The notes below the pieces were generated by a model, which saw only the letters and a program-made list of their open reading frames with translations, did not search any database and was not told the origin of the DNA. Below are positions 8,455 to 17,353 of a stretch of 34,388 nucleotides of DNA, in pieces; positions within the stretch are counted from its first letter, which is position 1, and every line of letters starts with the position of its first letter. Both the position numbers and the translations under genes were made by a program. The DNA lies in the NCBI RefSeq assembly GCF_012033735.1, contig NZ_JAAVJD010000035.1, forward strand, positions 1-34,388, in the 5' to 3' direction. Source of the DNA: Streptomyces lonarensis (GTDB lineage Bacteria; Actinomycetota; Actinomycetes; Streptomycetales; Streptomycetaceae).

Positions 8455-9207
8455 TCACGTCGACCCGCCGAGGTGGGCCTCCAACCCGAGCTCCCCGGGA
8501 GCGATGTCGTGCCGCAGCCGGAGCCGCTCGTCGTAGTCGCCACTCGCCTCCGCCCGGAAGGCGAGCGGCCGTTCGGTGCCCAGCCCCCGCAACCGGTCCG
8601 CGAGCGCGTCGGCGGCCGCTTCGGCTTCGGCCTCGGTGAGACGGTCGGCGGAGCCGACCAGCAGGGGGCGCAGCGGGGCCATGCCCGTGTAGAAGTACGT
8701 GCCGTGCAGCAGCGGCCACAGGATCTGGTCGAGGGAGCCGTGGATGCCGCGGGGGGCCAGGGAACTCTCCCGGGCACCTGCCGTCACCACCGTCAGCGCA
8801 CGTTTGCCCGCCAGCGCCCCCGCGCCGTACCTGCTGCCCGTCCCGTACCCGAGCCCCTTGACCAGCACCCGGTCGAACCAGCCCTTGAGGATGGCAGGCG
8901 GGCCGTACCACCACAGCGGGAACTGGACGACGACCGCGTCGGCGCCGAGCAGCTTCTCCTGCTCCGCCGCGACGTCGACGGGCAGACGGCCGGCACGGAA
9001 CGCCGCGTGGGAGGCGTCGGCCGCCCGGAACCGCCCGTCGCCGTCGGGATGGTCCGCCCGGGAGACGACCGGGTTCCACCCCATCGCGTACAGGTCGGAC
9101 TGGACCACGGCGTGCCCGAGCGCGGTCGCCGCCGCGATGCCGCGGGTGCGGAGGTGGCCGTTGAGCGAGCGGGGCTCGGGGTGCGCGTACAACCAGAGGA
9201 GCTTCAT
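8455..9207 (-). CDS. Flavodoxin-like NAD(P)H oxidoreductase (MdaB/KefF/YwrO family)
   Basis: A 250-residue FMN-dependent NAD(P)H:quinone oxidoreductase. The N-terminal YAHPEPRSLN forms the phosphate-binding loop. The family hallmark QFPLWWYGPPAILKGWFDRV lies near residues 95-114, with VLVKGLGYG following it. These enzymes transfer two electrons from NAD(P)H to quinones or similar acceptors in the cytoplasm. The ATG at 9207 begins exactly at the first beta strand (MKLLWLYAHPE); the ribosome site is weak. It lies downstream of the araA terminator on the same strand, so it is probably a separate unit. The family is clear, the physiological substrate is not. Confidence 0.9.
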   Translation of the reverse strand: MKLLWLYAHPEPRSLNGHLRTRGIAAATALGHAVVQSDLYAMGWNPVVSRADHPDGDGRFRAADASHAAFRAGRLPVDVAAEQEKLLGADAVVVQFPLWWYGPPAILKGWFDRVLVKGLGYGTGSRYGAGALAGKRALTVVTAGARESSLAPRGIHGSLDQILWPLLHGTYFYTGMAPLRPLLVGSADRLTEAEAEAAADALADRLRGLGTERPLAFRAEASGDYDERLRLRHDIAPGELGLEAHLGGST

Positions 9208-9276
9208 ACCGTGAGCCTGTCGCCGCGTCGCGGCGCGGACCACGGGGTGCCCGGCCGCCCTGCGAAAGAAAACGGC

Positions 9277-9324
9277 CCCGCTCACCCCGGCCCCCGCTCA
9301 CCCCGGCCCCCGCTCACCCCGGCC
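9277..9324. repeat. Three perfect tandem copies of a 16-base unit
   Basis: The unit CCCGCTCACCCCGGCC occurs three times without a gap at 9277-9292, 9293-9308 and 9309-9324. The last copy runs into the left arm of the araA terminator. A degenerate copy is visible at the 3' end of araA (TTCACCCCGGCC). Confidence 0.9.
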
Positions 9325-9345
9325 CGCCCCGTCGGCGGGCCGGGG
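9317..9345 (-). terminator. Terminator of the araBDA operon
   Basis: A perfect 12-base-pair GC stem (9317-9328 with 9334-9345) and a five-base loop begin 13 bases past the araA stop. Confidence 0.75.
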
Positions 9346-9358
9346 CCGGGGCGGCGGT

Positions 9359-10852
9359 TCACCCCGGCCCGGCCCCCGGCCGGTGGGACGGGCGGTTCCA
9401 GCGCAGCCGGTCCTCGAAGCCCTCCGCGGTGGTGGAGCCGTCGATCACCAGCAGTTCGGTGTCGGTGATCCGCGCCAGGTCGCGGAGGGCGGCGGTGCCC
9501 GCCGTCGTCAGGACGGTGTGGTGCGGCCCGCCCGCCATCAGCCAGCACTCGGCCGAGACCGGCAGCGACGGCTGCGGCCGCCACACCGCACGGGCCACCG
9601 GCAGCCGGGGGAGCGGCTCGTCCGGCGGGACCACCTCGATCTCGTTCGCCACGAAGCGGAACCGGTCGCCGAGGTCGACCAGCCCCACGACCGCCGCCGG
9701 GCCGGGCGCCGAGTCGAAGACGAGGCGCACGGGGTCCTCACGACCGCCGATCGAGAGCGGATGGATCTCGCAGGACGGCCGTTCCACCGCGAGGGACGGG
9801 CACACCTCCAGCATGTGCGCGCCGAGCACCTTCGGCTCGCCCGGCCCGAAGTGGTAGGTGTAGTCCTCCATGAAGGAGGCCCGGCCCATCGCCTTGGCGG
9901 TCGCCAGCAGCGCCGCGGTCTTCCAGTCGCCCTCGCCGCCGAAGCCGTAACCCTCCGCCATCAGCCGCTGCACGGCGAGCCCCGGCAGCTGGCGCAGCCC
10001 GCCGAGGTCCTCGAAGTTGGTGGTGAAGGCCCCGAACCCGCCCGCCACCAGGAACTCCCGCAGCGCGGCCTCGATCCGCGCGGCGTACCGCAGCGAGCCG
10101 TGGCGCTCCCCGCCCGGCGCGAGCTCCGGGGCGACCCGGTAGCGGTCCAGGTACTCCGCGACCAGGTCGTCCAGCACCCGCTCGCCGACCGCGTCCACCC
10201 GCTCGGCGAGGTCGGTGACGGCGTAGCCGTTGACGCTGACGCCGAAGCGCAGCTCCGCCTCGATCTTGTCGCCCTCTGTCACGGCGACGTTCCGCATGTT
10301 GTCGCCGAACCGCGCCACCCGCAGCGAGGCCAGTCGGCGGTGGCCGAGTGCCGCGCGGACCCAGCCGCCGATCCGGGCGGCCACCTCGGGATCGGCGGCG
10401 TGGCCCACGACCGTCTTGCGGCGCTTGCCGATTCTCGTCTGGATGTACCCGAACTCCCGGTCGCCGTGGGCGGCCTGGTTGAGGTTCATGAAGTCCATGT
10501 CGATGGTGGACCAGGGCAGCTCGCGGTTGAGCTGGGTGTGCAGGTGGAGCAGCGGCTTGCGGAGCCGGTCGAGGCCGGTGATCCACATCTTCGCGGGGGA
10601 GAAGGTGTGCATCCAGGCGATGACGCCGACGCAGTCGGGGTCGGCGTCCGCGGCCGCCAGCTCGGCGCGGATCGCCGTGGCGTCGGTCAGCACGGGTCGG
10701 ACCACCACCCGGGCCCCCAGCTCCGCCGCGCCGGGGAGCAGGGCGGCGACCGCTCGCGACTGCTCCGCCACCTGGTCCAGCACCTCCCGGCCGTAGAGGT
10801 GCTGGCTGCCGGTCAGGAACCAGACCGCCGGGGTCGCGCTGTCGCTGCTCAC
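9359..10852 (-). CDS. araA: L-arabinose isomerase
   Basis: A 497-residue enzyme that interconverts L-arabinose and L-ribulose using Mn2+ (EC 5.3.1.4), in the cytoplasm. The metal and catalytic residues known from E. coli AraA are all in place: Glu307 in [11 protein letters not shown], Glu329 in FMEDYTYHF, His346 in [10 protein letters not shown] and His445 in GGPHHT. The N-terminus [11 protein letters not shown] and the [13 protein letters not shown] block are also typical. Length is normal. The GTG start at 10852 overlaps the araD stop by four bases (GTGA), so it is translationally coupled. It is the last gene of araB-araD-araA and is followed by a tandem repeat and a strong hairpin. Confidence 0.97.
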   Translation of the reverse strand: MSSDSATPAVWFLTGSQHLYGREVLDQVAEQSRAVAALLPGAAELGARVVVRPVLTDATAIRAELAAADADPDCVGVIAWMHTFSPAKMWITGLDRLRKPLLHLHTQLNRELPWSTIDMDFMNLNQAAHGDREFGYIQTRIGKRRKTVVGHAADPEVAARIGGWVRAALGHRRLASLRVARFGDNMRNVAVTEGDKIEAELRFGVSVNGYAVTDLAERVDAVGERVLDDLVAEYLDRYRVAPELAPGGERHGSLRYAARIEAALREFLVAGGFGAFTTNFEDLGGLRQLPGLAVQRLMAEGYGFGGEGDWKTAALLATAKAMGRASFMEDYTYHFGPGEPKVLGAHMLEVCPSLAVERPSCEIHPLSIGGREDPVRLVFDSAPGPAAVVGLVDLGDRFRFVANEIEVVPPDEPLPRLPVARAVWRPQPSLPVSAECWLMAGGPHHTVLTTAGTAALRDLARITDTELLVIDGSTTAEGFEDRLRWNRPSHRPGAGPG

Positions 10853-11535
10853 TGTGCCTCCTCGGTGGCGCCGGTCTGCCCGTAGACGTTCTGGTAGCGC
10901 TCGTACAGCCGCGTCACCGCGGCCGGGTCCAGCTCGCGGGGGCTGCCCACCTGCCGCGCGAGGTGGACGGTGCGGGCGACGTCCTCCAACATCACCGCCG
11001 ACTTCACCGCGGCACGGGCGTCGCGGCCCACGGTGAACGGACCGTGACCGCTCATCAGGACGGCGGTGGAGCGGCTCCCGCGCAGTGTCTCGACGATGCC
11101 CCGCCCGATGGAGTCGTCACCGATCATGGCGAACGGCCCCACCGGCACGGCGCCGCCGAACTCGTCGGCCATCATGGTGAGCACGCAGGGGATGGGTTCG
11201 CCCAGCGCCGACCAGGCGGTCGCGTAGGGGGAGTGGGTGTGCACGACCCCGCCGACCTCCGGCATGTGGCGGTAGACGTACGCGTGGGCCGCCGTGTCGG
11301 ACGAGGGGGCGAACTCGCCCTCCACCAGCCGGCCGTGCAGGTCGGTCACGACCATCGCCTCGGGGCCGAGCTCCTCGTAGGAGACCCCGGAGGGCTTGAT
11401 GACCATCAGGTCGGCGTCCGGCACCCTGGCCGAGATGTTGCCGGCCGTCCAGATGACCAGGTCGTAGCGCGTCAACTCGCGGTGCAGTCCCGCCACGGTC
11501 TCCCGCAGCGACGCCACCGCCCGTGCCCCTGTCAT
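10849..11535 (-). CDS. araD: L-ribulose-5-phosphate 4-epimerase
   Basis: A 228-residue class II aldolase-fold enzyme that converts L-ribulose-5-phosphate to D-xylulose-5-phosphate (EC 5.1.3.4), feeding the pentose phosphate pathway. Visible signatures are AGNIS (31-35), the PSSDT catalytic region with Asp80, the zinc pair His99/His101 in HTHSPYAT, and the third zinc His164 in SGHGPF. The C-terminal [10 protein letters not shown] is typical of AraD rather than of fuculose aldolases. The ATG at 11535 overlaps the araB stop (ATGA), and its own stop overlaps the araA start. The much longer open frame upstream of 11535 is a shadow of araB. Confidence 0.96.
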   Translation of the reverse strand: MTGARAVASLRETVAGLHRELTRYDLVIWTAGNISARVPDADLMVIKPSGVSYEELGPEAMVVTDLHGRLVEGEFAPSSDTAAHAYVYRHMPEVGGVVHTHSPYATAWSALGEPIPCVLTMMADEFGGAVPVGPFAMIGDDSIGRGIVETLRGSRSTAVLMSGHGPFTVGRDARAAVKSAVMLEDVARTVHLARQVGSPRELDPAAVTRLYERYQNVYGQTGATEEAQ

Positions 11536-13217
11536 GACGACTCCCTCGCCTCGACGGCGGAACGGCGCAGCGCCCGCAGTGTGTGCATCACGTCGTTGCC
11601 GCCGCGGCCGAAGGTGTCGTGCAGCGCCCGGTACTCCGCGAAGATCCGGTCGTAGACCCGGGTGGCGGCAGGGTCGGGGCGGTGGACGGCCCGGTCGACC
11701 GCGCCCATCGCATCGGCCGCGGCCCGGATGTCCGGGTGCGCGCCGGCCGCGACGGCTGCGTGGAGCGCCGCACCCAGCGCGGGGCCCTGCGCGGAGCGGA
11801 TCACCGACAGCGGCATCCCCAGCACGTCGGCGTAGATCCGCATCAGCAGCGGGTTGCGGGTCAGTCCGCCGGCGACGACGAGCTCGGTCACCGGCACGCC
11901 GGCCGTGGCGAACGCCTCGACGATGACGCGCGTCCCGAACGCCGTCGCCTCCAGCAGCGCGCGGTAGACGTCCTCGGCCCGGGTGGCCAGGGTCTGGCCC
12001 ACCACCAGCCCGGAGAGTTCGTGGTCGACCAGCACCGACCGGTTCCCGCTGTGCCAGTCCAGCGCCAGCAGACCGTGCTCGCCCACCCGCTGCTCCGCGG
12101 CCAGCTCGGAGAGGAGTTCGTGGACGGAGACCCCGGCCGTGCGGGCGCGCTCGTGGTACGCGGGCGGCACCTGGTTCTCCACGTACCAGGCGAAGATGTC
12201 GCCGACCCCGCTCTGCCCGGCCTCGTATCCCCAGAGCCCCGGCACGATCCCTCCCTCCACCACGCCGCACATGCCCGGTACCTCGGCGAGGTGCCCGGCG
12301 CTCATCACATGGCAGGTGGAGGTGCCCATGATCGCCACCATCTGGCCCGGCTCCACCGCTCCCGCCGCCGGCGCCGTCACATGGGCGTCGACGTTGCCGA
12401 CGCAGACCGCGATCCCCTCGGGGAGGCCGGTCCAGCCCGCCGCGCGGGCGCCGAGACCGCCCGCGCGGTCGCCCAGGCGGCCGACGGTCCGCTCCAGTTT
12501 GTCGGGGACGAAGGAGGCGAAGTCCGGATGGAGCGCCGCGAGGAACCCGGCGTCGGGGTACGAGCCGTCCTGCAGGATGCCCTTGTAGCCGGCGCTGCAG
12601 GCGTTGCGGACGTGGACGTCGGTCAGTTCCCACACGATCCAGTCCGCCGCCTCCACCCAGCACTCGGTGGCGGCGTAGACCTCGGGGTCCTCCTCCAGGA
12701 TCTGCAGCGCCTTGGCGAACTCCCACTCGGAGGAGATGAGTCCGCCGTAGCGAGACAGCCACGGCTCGCTCCGGTCCCGCGCCAGGGCGTTGATGCGGTC
12801 GGCCTGGCCCTGGGCGGCGTGGTGCTTCCACAACTTGGCGTAGGCGTGGGGCCGTTCCGCCATGCCGGGCAGCTCGCAGAGCGGGGTGCCCGCGGCGGTG
12901 GTGGGCACCATGGTGCAGGCGGTGAACGCCGTGCCCAGTCCCACCACGTCCGCGGCGTCGGCGCCGGCGTCGGCCAGCGCCGCGGGGACGGCGTGCCGCA
13001 GCACCTCCCGGTAGTCGTCGGGCACCTGCAGCGCCCAGTCGGGCGGCAACCGTCCGCCCCCGGCCCCGGCGGGGAGCGCCTCGTCGAGGACGCCGTGGCG
13101 GTACGGGTGGACGGCCGTCCCGAGCTCCGCGCCGTCACGGACCCGCACCACCACCGCCCGTCCCGACAGCGTGCCGAAGTCGACACCGACGACCAGCGCT
13201 TCGGACGTTCGCGTCAT
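11532..13217 (-). CDS. araB: L-ribulokinase (FGGY family)
   Basis: A 561-residue sugar kinase that phosphorylates L-ribulose with ATP (EC 2.7.1.16). The N-terminal phosphate-binding VGVDFGTLSGRA starts at residue 10. The catalytic Asp lies in GNVDAHV (about residue 277), followed by the ATP-site GTSTCH. The FGGY C-terminal domain has GGLTRNPLLMRIYADVLG and QGPALGAALHA. The GTLSGR and ISSEWEFAKALQ motifs mark ribulokinase rather than xylulokinase or glycerol kinase. The ATG at 13217 has a strong ribosome site (GGAGGTG). First gene of the araB-araD-araA operon, transcribed from a promoter with a LacI-type operator. Confidence 0.96.
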   Translation of the reverse strand: MTRTSEALVVGVDFGTLSGRAVVVRVRDGAELGTAVHPYRHGVLDEALPAGAGGGRLPPDWALQVPDDYREVLRHAVPAALADAGADAADVVGLGTAFTACTMVPTTAAGTPLCELPGMAERPHAYAKLWKHHAAQGQADRINALARDRSEPWLSRYGGLISSEWEFAKALQILEEDPEVYAATECWVEAADWIVWELTDVHVRNACSAGYKGILQDGSYPDAGFLAALHPDFASFVPDKLERTVGRLGDRAGGLGARAAGWTGLPEGIAVCVGNVDAHVTAPAAGAVEPGQMVAIMGTSTCHVMSAGHLAEVPGMCGVVEGGIVPGLWGYEAGQSGVGDIFAWYVENQVPPAYHERARTAGVSVHELLSELAAEQRVGEHGLLALDWHSGNRSVLVDHELSGLVVGQTLATRAEDVYRALLEATAFGTRVIVEAFATAGVPVTELVVAGGLTRNPLLMRIYADVLGMPLSVIRSAQGPALGAALHAAVAAGAHPDIRAAADAMGAVDRAVHRPDPAATRVYDRIFAEYRALHDTFGRGGNDVMHTLRALRRSAVEARESS

Positions 13218-13263
13218 GGCCCCACCTCCGTGAGTCGAGCTGGATCGAGCGTTCGAGCAGGGA

Positions 13264-13291
13264 TTGTTATCGCTAACATCACGGACGTCAA
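13264..13291 (-). promoter_or_regulatory. Promoter of araBDA
   Basis: Read on the minus strand, a -35 TTGACG (13286-13291) and a -10-like TAACAA (13264-13269) are separated by 16 bases. The implied transcript would start about 40 bases before the araB ATG. The -35 is good, the -10 is weak. Confidence 0.55.
13265..13278. promoter_or_regulatory. LacI-type operator of araBDA
   Basis: TGTTATCGCTAACA is an imperfect palindrome with the central CG common to LacI-family sites. It covers the spacer and -10 of the araB promoter, so a bound repressor would block polymerase. The same half-site, CGCTAACA, recurs before the transporter operon. Confidence 0.8.
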
Positions 13292-13375
13292 GAGATGGCA
13301 CACGCACAGTGAGCGGGAGCGGGGCGGCGAGCGGTGGCCGCGCCGTCAGGCGGGTGGGGGGAGGGGCCGGAGCGG

Positions 13376-14407
13376 TCAGCCCGGTGGCGGCGCCACGCTC
13401 GCGCGCTCGACCAGCGCCGGCGTGATGGTCCGGGGCGGCGCTTCGTCGCCGCCGGCCATCCGGTCCAGCAGCAGGGCGAGCGTCTGCTCCGCCACGGCGT
13501 CGAAGTCGGGGCGCACCGTCGTCAGCGGCGGAATGAAGTACGGCGCCTCCGGGACGTCGTCGAACCCGACCACGCTGACCTCCTCGGGCACCCGGCGGCC
13601 GCGTTCCGCGAGTGCCCGCAGTACGCCGAGCGCCTGGTGGTCGTTGGCCGCGAACACCGCCGTCACCTCCGGCATGCGTGCCAGCAACTGCCCGGCCCGG
13701 TACCCCGAGGCGGCGCTCCAGTCGCCGGTGCTCACCGGCGGCACCTCCGCCCCGGCCTCGCGCAGGGCGTGCTGCCAGCCGCGCACCCGCCCGGCGGCGT
13801 CGAACCAGTCCTCGGGGCCCGAGACGTGCCACACCGTCCGGTGGCCCGCGGCCAGCAGATGCGAGGTCGCGGCCCGGGCGCCGGCCTCCTGGTCGACCGT
13901 CACCAGCGCCGCCCCGCGTCGGCCCGGGTCACCGTCCACCGCCACCAGCGGGACGTCCCCCGGGACCTCGGACAGCGCCGCGTCGGCCGGGCCGGTGGGC
14001 GCTATCACCACGATGCCCGCGACCCGCTGGTCGCGGTGGTGCTCCACCGCCGCGGTGATCGAGGCGCGGTCCAGCTCCCGCACCCGCCGGACGCTCACCA
14101 CGAAGCCGCGCGCCGCAGCGGCCAGCTCGAAGGAGGCCAGCAGGGAGGACGGGCCGTAGAGCGTGGAGTTCTGGGTGACCACGCCGATCAGGTGCGACCT
14201 GCCGGTCACCAGGGTCCGCGCGGCCCGGTTGGGGCGGTACCCCAGTTCCTCGATGGCCGCGCGCACCCGCAGCTGCGTCTGCCGCCGCACGTTGGGGTGG
14301 CCGTTCAGCACCCGTGAGACCGTCTGGTGCGAGACCCCCGCGAGTTTGGCGACATCGCTCATCGCCGGTTCCCTGGGCGCCCGCACCGGCGCCGCGGTCT
14401 CCTCCAC
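13376..14407 (-). CDS. LacI-family transcriptional regulator (probable arabinose repressor)
   Basis: A 343-residue regulator. The N-terminal helix-turn-helix reads [20 protein letters not shown] (17-36), followed by the hinge helix [15 protein letters not shown] (57-71), which inserts into the minor groove at a central CG. The rest is a periplasmic-binding-protein-like sugar domain with the family C-terminal block [20 protein letters not shown]. The GTG at 14407 has a good ribosome site (GGGGGAG); an ATG 15 codons later is possible. It lies between the transporter genes and araB and probably represses both units in the absence of L-arabinose or a derivative. The ligand is inferred from context. 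Confidence 0.9.
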   Translation of the reverse strand: MEETAAPVRAPREPAMSDVAKLAGVSHQTVSRVLNGHPNVRRQTQLRVRAAIEELGYRPNRAARTLVTGRSHLIGVVTQNSTLYGPSSLLASFELAAAARGFVVSVRRVRELDRASITAAVEHHRDQRVAGIVVIAPTGPADAALSEVPGDVPLVAVDGDPGRRGAALVTVDQEAGARAATSHLLAAGHRTVWHVSGPEDWFDAAGRVRGWQHALREAGAEVPPVSTGDWSAASGYRAGQLLARMPEVTAVFAANDHQALGVLRALAERGRRVPEEVSVVGFDDVPEAPYFIPPLTTVRPDFDAVAEQTLALLLDRMAGGDEAPPRTITPALVERASVAPPPG

Positions 14408-14522
14408 CGGATCTCCCCCTCGCCGTCGGCCGTCACCCGGCCCGCTCCGGCGCGTCGCAGGTCACGTCGGGCGCCGGGCCCGCACCAGGCTACTCGGTCC
14501 ACGCCGTCACGAACCGGCGCCC

Positions 14523-14558
14523 GCCGCGCGGCCCCGGGGCGTGCCGGGGCCGCGCGGC
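14523..14558 (-). terminator. Terminator of the sugar transporter operon
   Basis: A perfect 15-base-pair GC stem (14523-14537 with 14544-14558) and a six-base loop start five bases past the mmsB stop. This separates the transporter genes from the regulator gene. Confidence 0.8.
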
Positions 14559-14562
14559 CGGT

Positions 14563-15786
14563 TCAGGAGCCGGCGCGTCGTTTGTTCCAGACGTCGAAGC
14601 CCACGGCCGCGAGCAGCACCAGGCCCTTGATCACCTGCTGCACGTCCGTGCCGATACCGACCAGGGACATGCCGTTGTTGAGCACGCCCAGCACCAGGCC
14701 GCCGATGACGGCTCCGAGTACCTTCCCGACCCCGCCGCTCATCGAGGCGCCGCCGATGAAGGCCGCCGCGATGGCCTCCAGCTCGAACATCAGCCCCGCC
14801 TGCGGGGTGGCCGCGTTCAGCCGCGCCGCGTAGAGGCAGCCGGCCAGCGCGGCCAGCATGCCCATGATCACGAACACCGTGAAGGTGACCCGCTTGTCCT
14901 TGACGCCCGAGAGCTTCGCCGCGGCCTTGTTGCCGCCGAGCGCGTAGACGTGCCGGCCGAAGACCGAGTTGCGCATGATGTAGCCCAGCGCGATGAGCAG
15001 CGCGCAGAGGATCAGCAGTACCAGCGGCACGCCGTGGTAGCTGGCCAGGGTCAGCGTCACCGCCACCACCGCCAGCACGATCGCCGAGCACTTCAGCACC
15101 CACAGGTTGAACGGCAGCGGGTCCAGGTCGAACGACTGCTGCCGCCGGCGGTCGCGCCACTGCTGCAGCACCAGGACCACCGCGACGACCAGTCCGATCA
15201 CCAGCGTCGGGTTGTGGTACTGCGTGTACGGGCCCGCCTCGGGGATGAACCCCTGCGCCATTTGCTGGAACCCCGACGGGAAGGGGCTGACGGACTGGCC
15301 CTCCAGCACGATCTGGGTGGCGCCCCGGAACAGCAGCATCCCGGCGAGGGTCACGATGAACGACGGGATGCCGACGTAGGCGATCCAGAACCCCTGCCAG
15401 GCACCGGCCAGGGCCCCGATCAGCAGCGCCAGGACCAGCGCCAGCACCCACGGCACGTCGTGCCGCACCATCATCACCGCGGCGATCGCGCCGACGAACG
15501 CGGCCAGCGACCCCACGGACAGGTCGATGTGACCGCAGATGATCACCATCATCATCCCCATCGCCAGGATGAGGATGTAGCTGTTCTGCTGGATCAGGTT
15601 GGAGACGTTGTTGGGGAGCAGCAGCGTCCCGCCGGTCCAGATCTGGAACAGCAGCACGATCGCGGCCAGCGCGATCAGCATGCCGTACTGCCGCATGTTG
15701 TTGCGCGCCGCGTCACGCAGCACGTCGAGCGAGGAGCGCCGGGGACCCGGCTTCTCACCGCTCCGCGTCGTGGTCGGGGTCGTCAT
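14563..15786 (-). CDS. mmsB: Sugar ABC transporter permease (MmsB/GguB family)
   Basis: A 407-residue inner-membrane permease with about ten hydrophobic segments, from IALAAIVLLFQIW near residue 40 to the C-terminal GGLVLGVLNNG. Hallmarks of the ribose/arabinose/multiple monosaccharide branch are the IDLSVGSLAAFVGA block and the cytoplasmic coupling segment GRHVYALGGNKAAAKLSG, which contacts the ATPase. The length of about 400, longer than RbsC or AraH, fits the MmsB/GguB subgroup. It starts with ATG 15786, 10 bases after the stop of the ATPase gene, so the two are co-transcribed. The imported sugar is probably L-arabinose, judged from the neighbouring genes only. Confidence 0.92.
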   Translation of the reverse strand: MTTPTTTRSGEKPGPRRSSLDVLRDAARNNMRQYGMLIALAAIVLLFQIWTGGTLLLPNNVSNLIQQNSYILILAMGMMMVIICGHIDLSVGSLAAFVGAIAAVMMVRHDVPWVLALVLALLIGALAGAWQGFWIAYVGIPSFIVTLAGMLLFRGATQIVLEGQSVSPFPSGFQQMAQGFIPEAGPYTQYHNPTLVIGLVVAVVLVLQQWRDRRRQQSFDLDPLPFNLWVLKCSAIVLAVVAVTLTLASYHGVPLVLLILCALLIALGYIMRNSVFGRHVYALGGNKAAAKLSGVKDKRVTFTVFVIMGMLAALAGCLYAARLNAATPQAGLMFELEAIAAAFIGGASMSGGVGKVLGAVIGGLVLGVLNNGMSLVGIGTDVQQVIKGLVLLAAVGFDVWNKRRAGS

Positions 15787-15796
15787 GTGGGGTGCC

Positions 15797-17353
15797 TCAG
15801 TTCCTGTCCTGGGTCATGTGGCGCATCAGCACTTCCTGGGTGGCGTCCTCGCGGGCGACCTCACCGGTGAGCCGGCCGGCGGCCATGGTGTAGATGCGGT
15901 CGCACATCCCGAGGAGCTCCGGCAGTTCCGAGGAGATGAACAGCACGGCCTTGCCCTGTGCGGCCAGGTCGCGGACGACGGCGTAGATCTCCGCCTTGGC
16001 GCCGATGTCGATGCCCCGGGTGGGCTCGTCGAGGATCAGCACCTCGGGGCCGGTGTTGATCCACTTGCTGAGGACGACCTTCTGCTGGTTGCCGCCGCTC
16101 AGCCGCTCCACCGGCTCCAGCACGGAGGACGTCTTGATCCGCATCGAGCGCCGGTACCGCTCGGCCAGCCCGCGTTCCTCGTGCTCGTCCACGACGCCGT
16201 GGCGGGCCATGGCCGGCAGCGAGGTCAGCGAGATGTTGCGGTGGACGGTGTCGATCAGGTTCAGTCCGTAGGTCTTGCGGTCCTCGGTGACATAGGCGAT
16301 CCCGTGGGCCACCGCCTCCGGGACGGTGCGGGTGCTCACCACGCGCCCGTCCACCGCGACCGTCCCGCCGTCGTGGATGCCGTAGCTGCGACCGAACACG
16401 CTCATCGCCAGCTCGGTGCGACCGGCGCCCATCAGCCCGGCCACACCGACGATCTCGCCGTGCCGGACCGTCAGCGAGACGTCGTCCACCACCGTGCGCT
16501 GGTGGTCGATCGGGTGCCGCACCGTCCAGCCGGAGATCTCCAGCGCCGTGCGCCCCGCGTCCTCGCCCTCGTAGGCGACGTGCTCGGGGAACCGGTGGTC
16601 GAGGTCGCGCCCGACCATGCCGCGGATGATCCGGTCCTCCTCGATCCGCGCCGGCGCGTCCGGAGCGGTGCGGACCGTCAGCGTCTCCACGCTGCGGCCG
16701 TCCCGCAGGATGGTCACGGTGTCGGCGATCCGGCGGATCTCCTGGAGCTTGTGGGAGATCACGATGCAGGCGATGCCCTGGTCGCGCAGACCGCTGATCA
16801 GCCCCAGCAGGTGCGCGCTGTCCTCGTCGTTGAGGGCGGCGGTCGGCTCGTCGAGGATCAGCAGCCGGACCTCCTTGGAAAGCGCCTTGGCGATCTCCAC
16901 CAGCTGCTGCTTGCCGACCCCGATGTCGGCGACCCGCGTCTGCGGCTGCTCCGGCAGCCCCACCCGGCGCAGCAGCTCGGCGGCGTGGCGCATGGTGCGG
17001 CCCCAGTCGACGATGCCCCGCCGGGCGTGCTCGTTCCCCAGGAAGATGTTCTCCGCCAGCGACAGGTGGGGCACCAGCGCCAGTTCCTGATGGATGATCA
17101 CCACACCGCGCCGCTCGCTGGCCCGCACGTTGCGGAAGGCCACCTCCTCGCCGTCCAGCTCGATCCGCCCCTCCCAGCTGCCCGGGGGGTGCACGCCGCT
17201 GACGACCTTCATCAGCGTCGACTTGCCGGCGCCGTTCTCCCCGCAGATCGCGTGCACCTCGCCGGGCGCCACCGTGAGGTCCACGCCGTCCAGGGCGCGC
17301 ACGCCGGCGAAGTCCTTGACGATGCCCCGCACCGCCAGCACCGGGGCGGTCAC
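15797..17353 (-). CDS. mmsA: Sugar ABC transporter ATP-binding protein (MmsA/GguA family)
   Basis: A 518-residue tandem ATPase of the monosaccharide importer class (RbsA/AraG/XylG type). Domain 1 has Walker A CGENGAGKST (about 37-46) and Walker B LLILDEPTAALN, but its signature is the family-typical degenerate IGVGKQQLVEIA. Domain 2 has a degenerate Walker A (GLMGAGRTE), the canonical signature LSGGNQQKV and Walker B VLILDEPTRGID. One competent and one degenerate site is normal here. The GTG start overlaps the stop of the binding-protein gene by four bases (GTGA). It powers the MmsB channel. Confidence 0.94.
   Translation of the reverse strand: MTAPVLAVRGIVKDFAGVRALDGVDLTVAPGEVHAICGENGAGKSTLMKVVSGVHPPGSWEGRIELDGEEVAFRNVRASERRGVVIIHQELALVPHLSLAENIFLGNEHARRGIVDWGRTMRHAAELLRRVGLPEQPQTRVADIGVGKQQLVEIAKALSKEVRLLILDEPTAALNDEDSAHLLGLISGLRDQGIACIVISHKLQEIRRIADTVTILRDGRSVETLTVRTAPDAPARIEEDRIIRGMVGRDLDHRFPEHVAYEGEDAGRTALEISGWTVRHPIDHQRTVVDDVSLTVRHGEIVGVAGLMGAGRTELAMSVFGRSYGIHDGGTVAVDGRVVSTRTVPEAVAHGIAYVTEDRKTYGLNLIDTVHRNISLTSLPAMARHGVVDEHEERGLAERYRRSMRIKTSSVLEPVERLSGGNQQKVVLSKWINTGPEVLILDEPTRGIDIGAKAEIYAVVRDLAAQGKAVLFISSELPELLGMCDRIYTMAAGRLTGEVAREDATQEVLMRHMTQDRN

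Noticed and set aside
9277..9324. CRISPR-like repeat array
   Set aside because: The copies are directly adjacent with no spacers and only 16 bases long, and no cas genes are present.
10849..12831. A 660-residue frame ending in AraD
   Set aside because: Only the part from ATG 11535 is AraD; the upstream part is an out-of-frame reading of araB.
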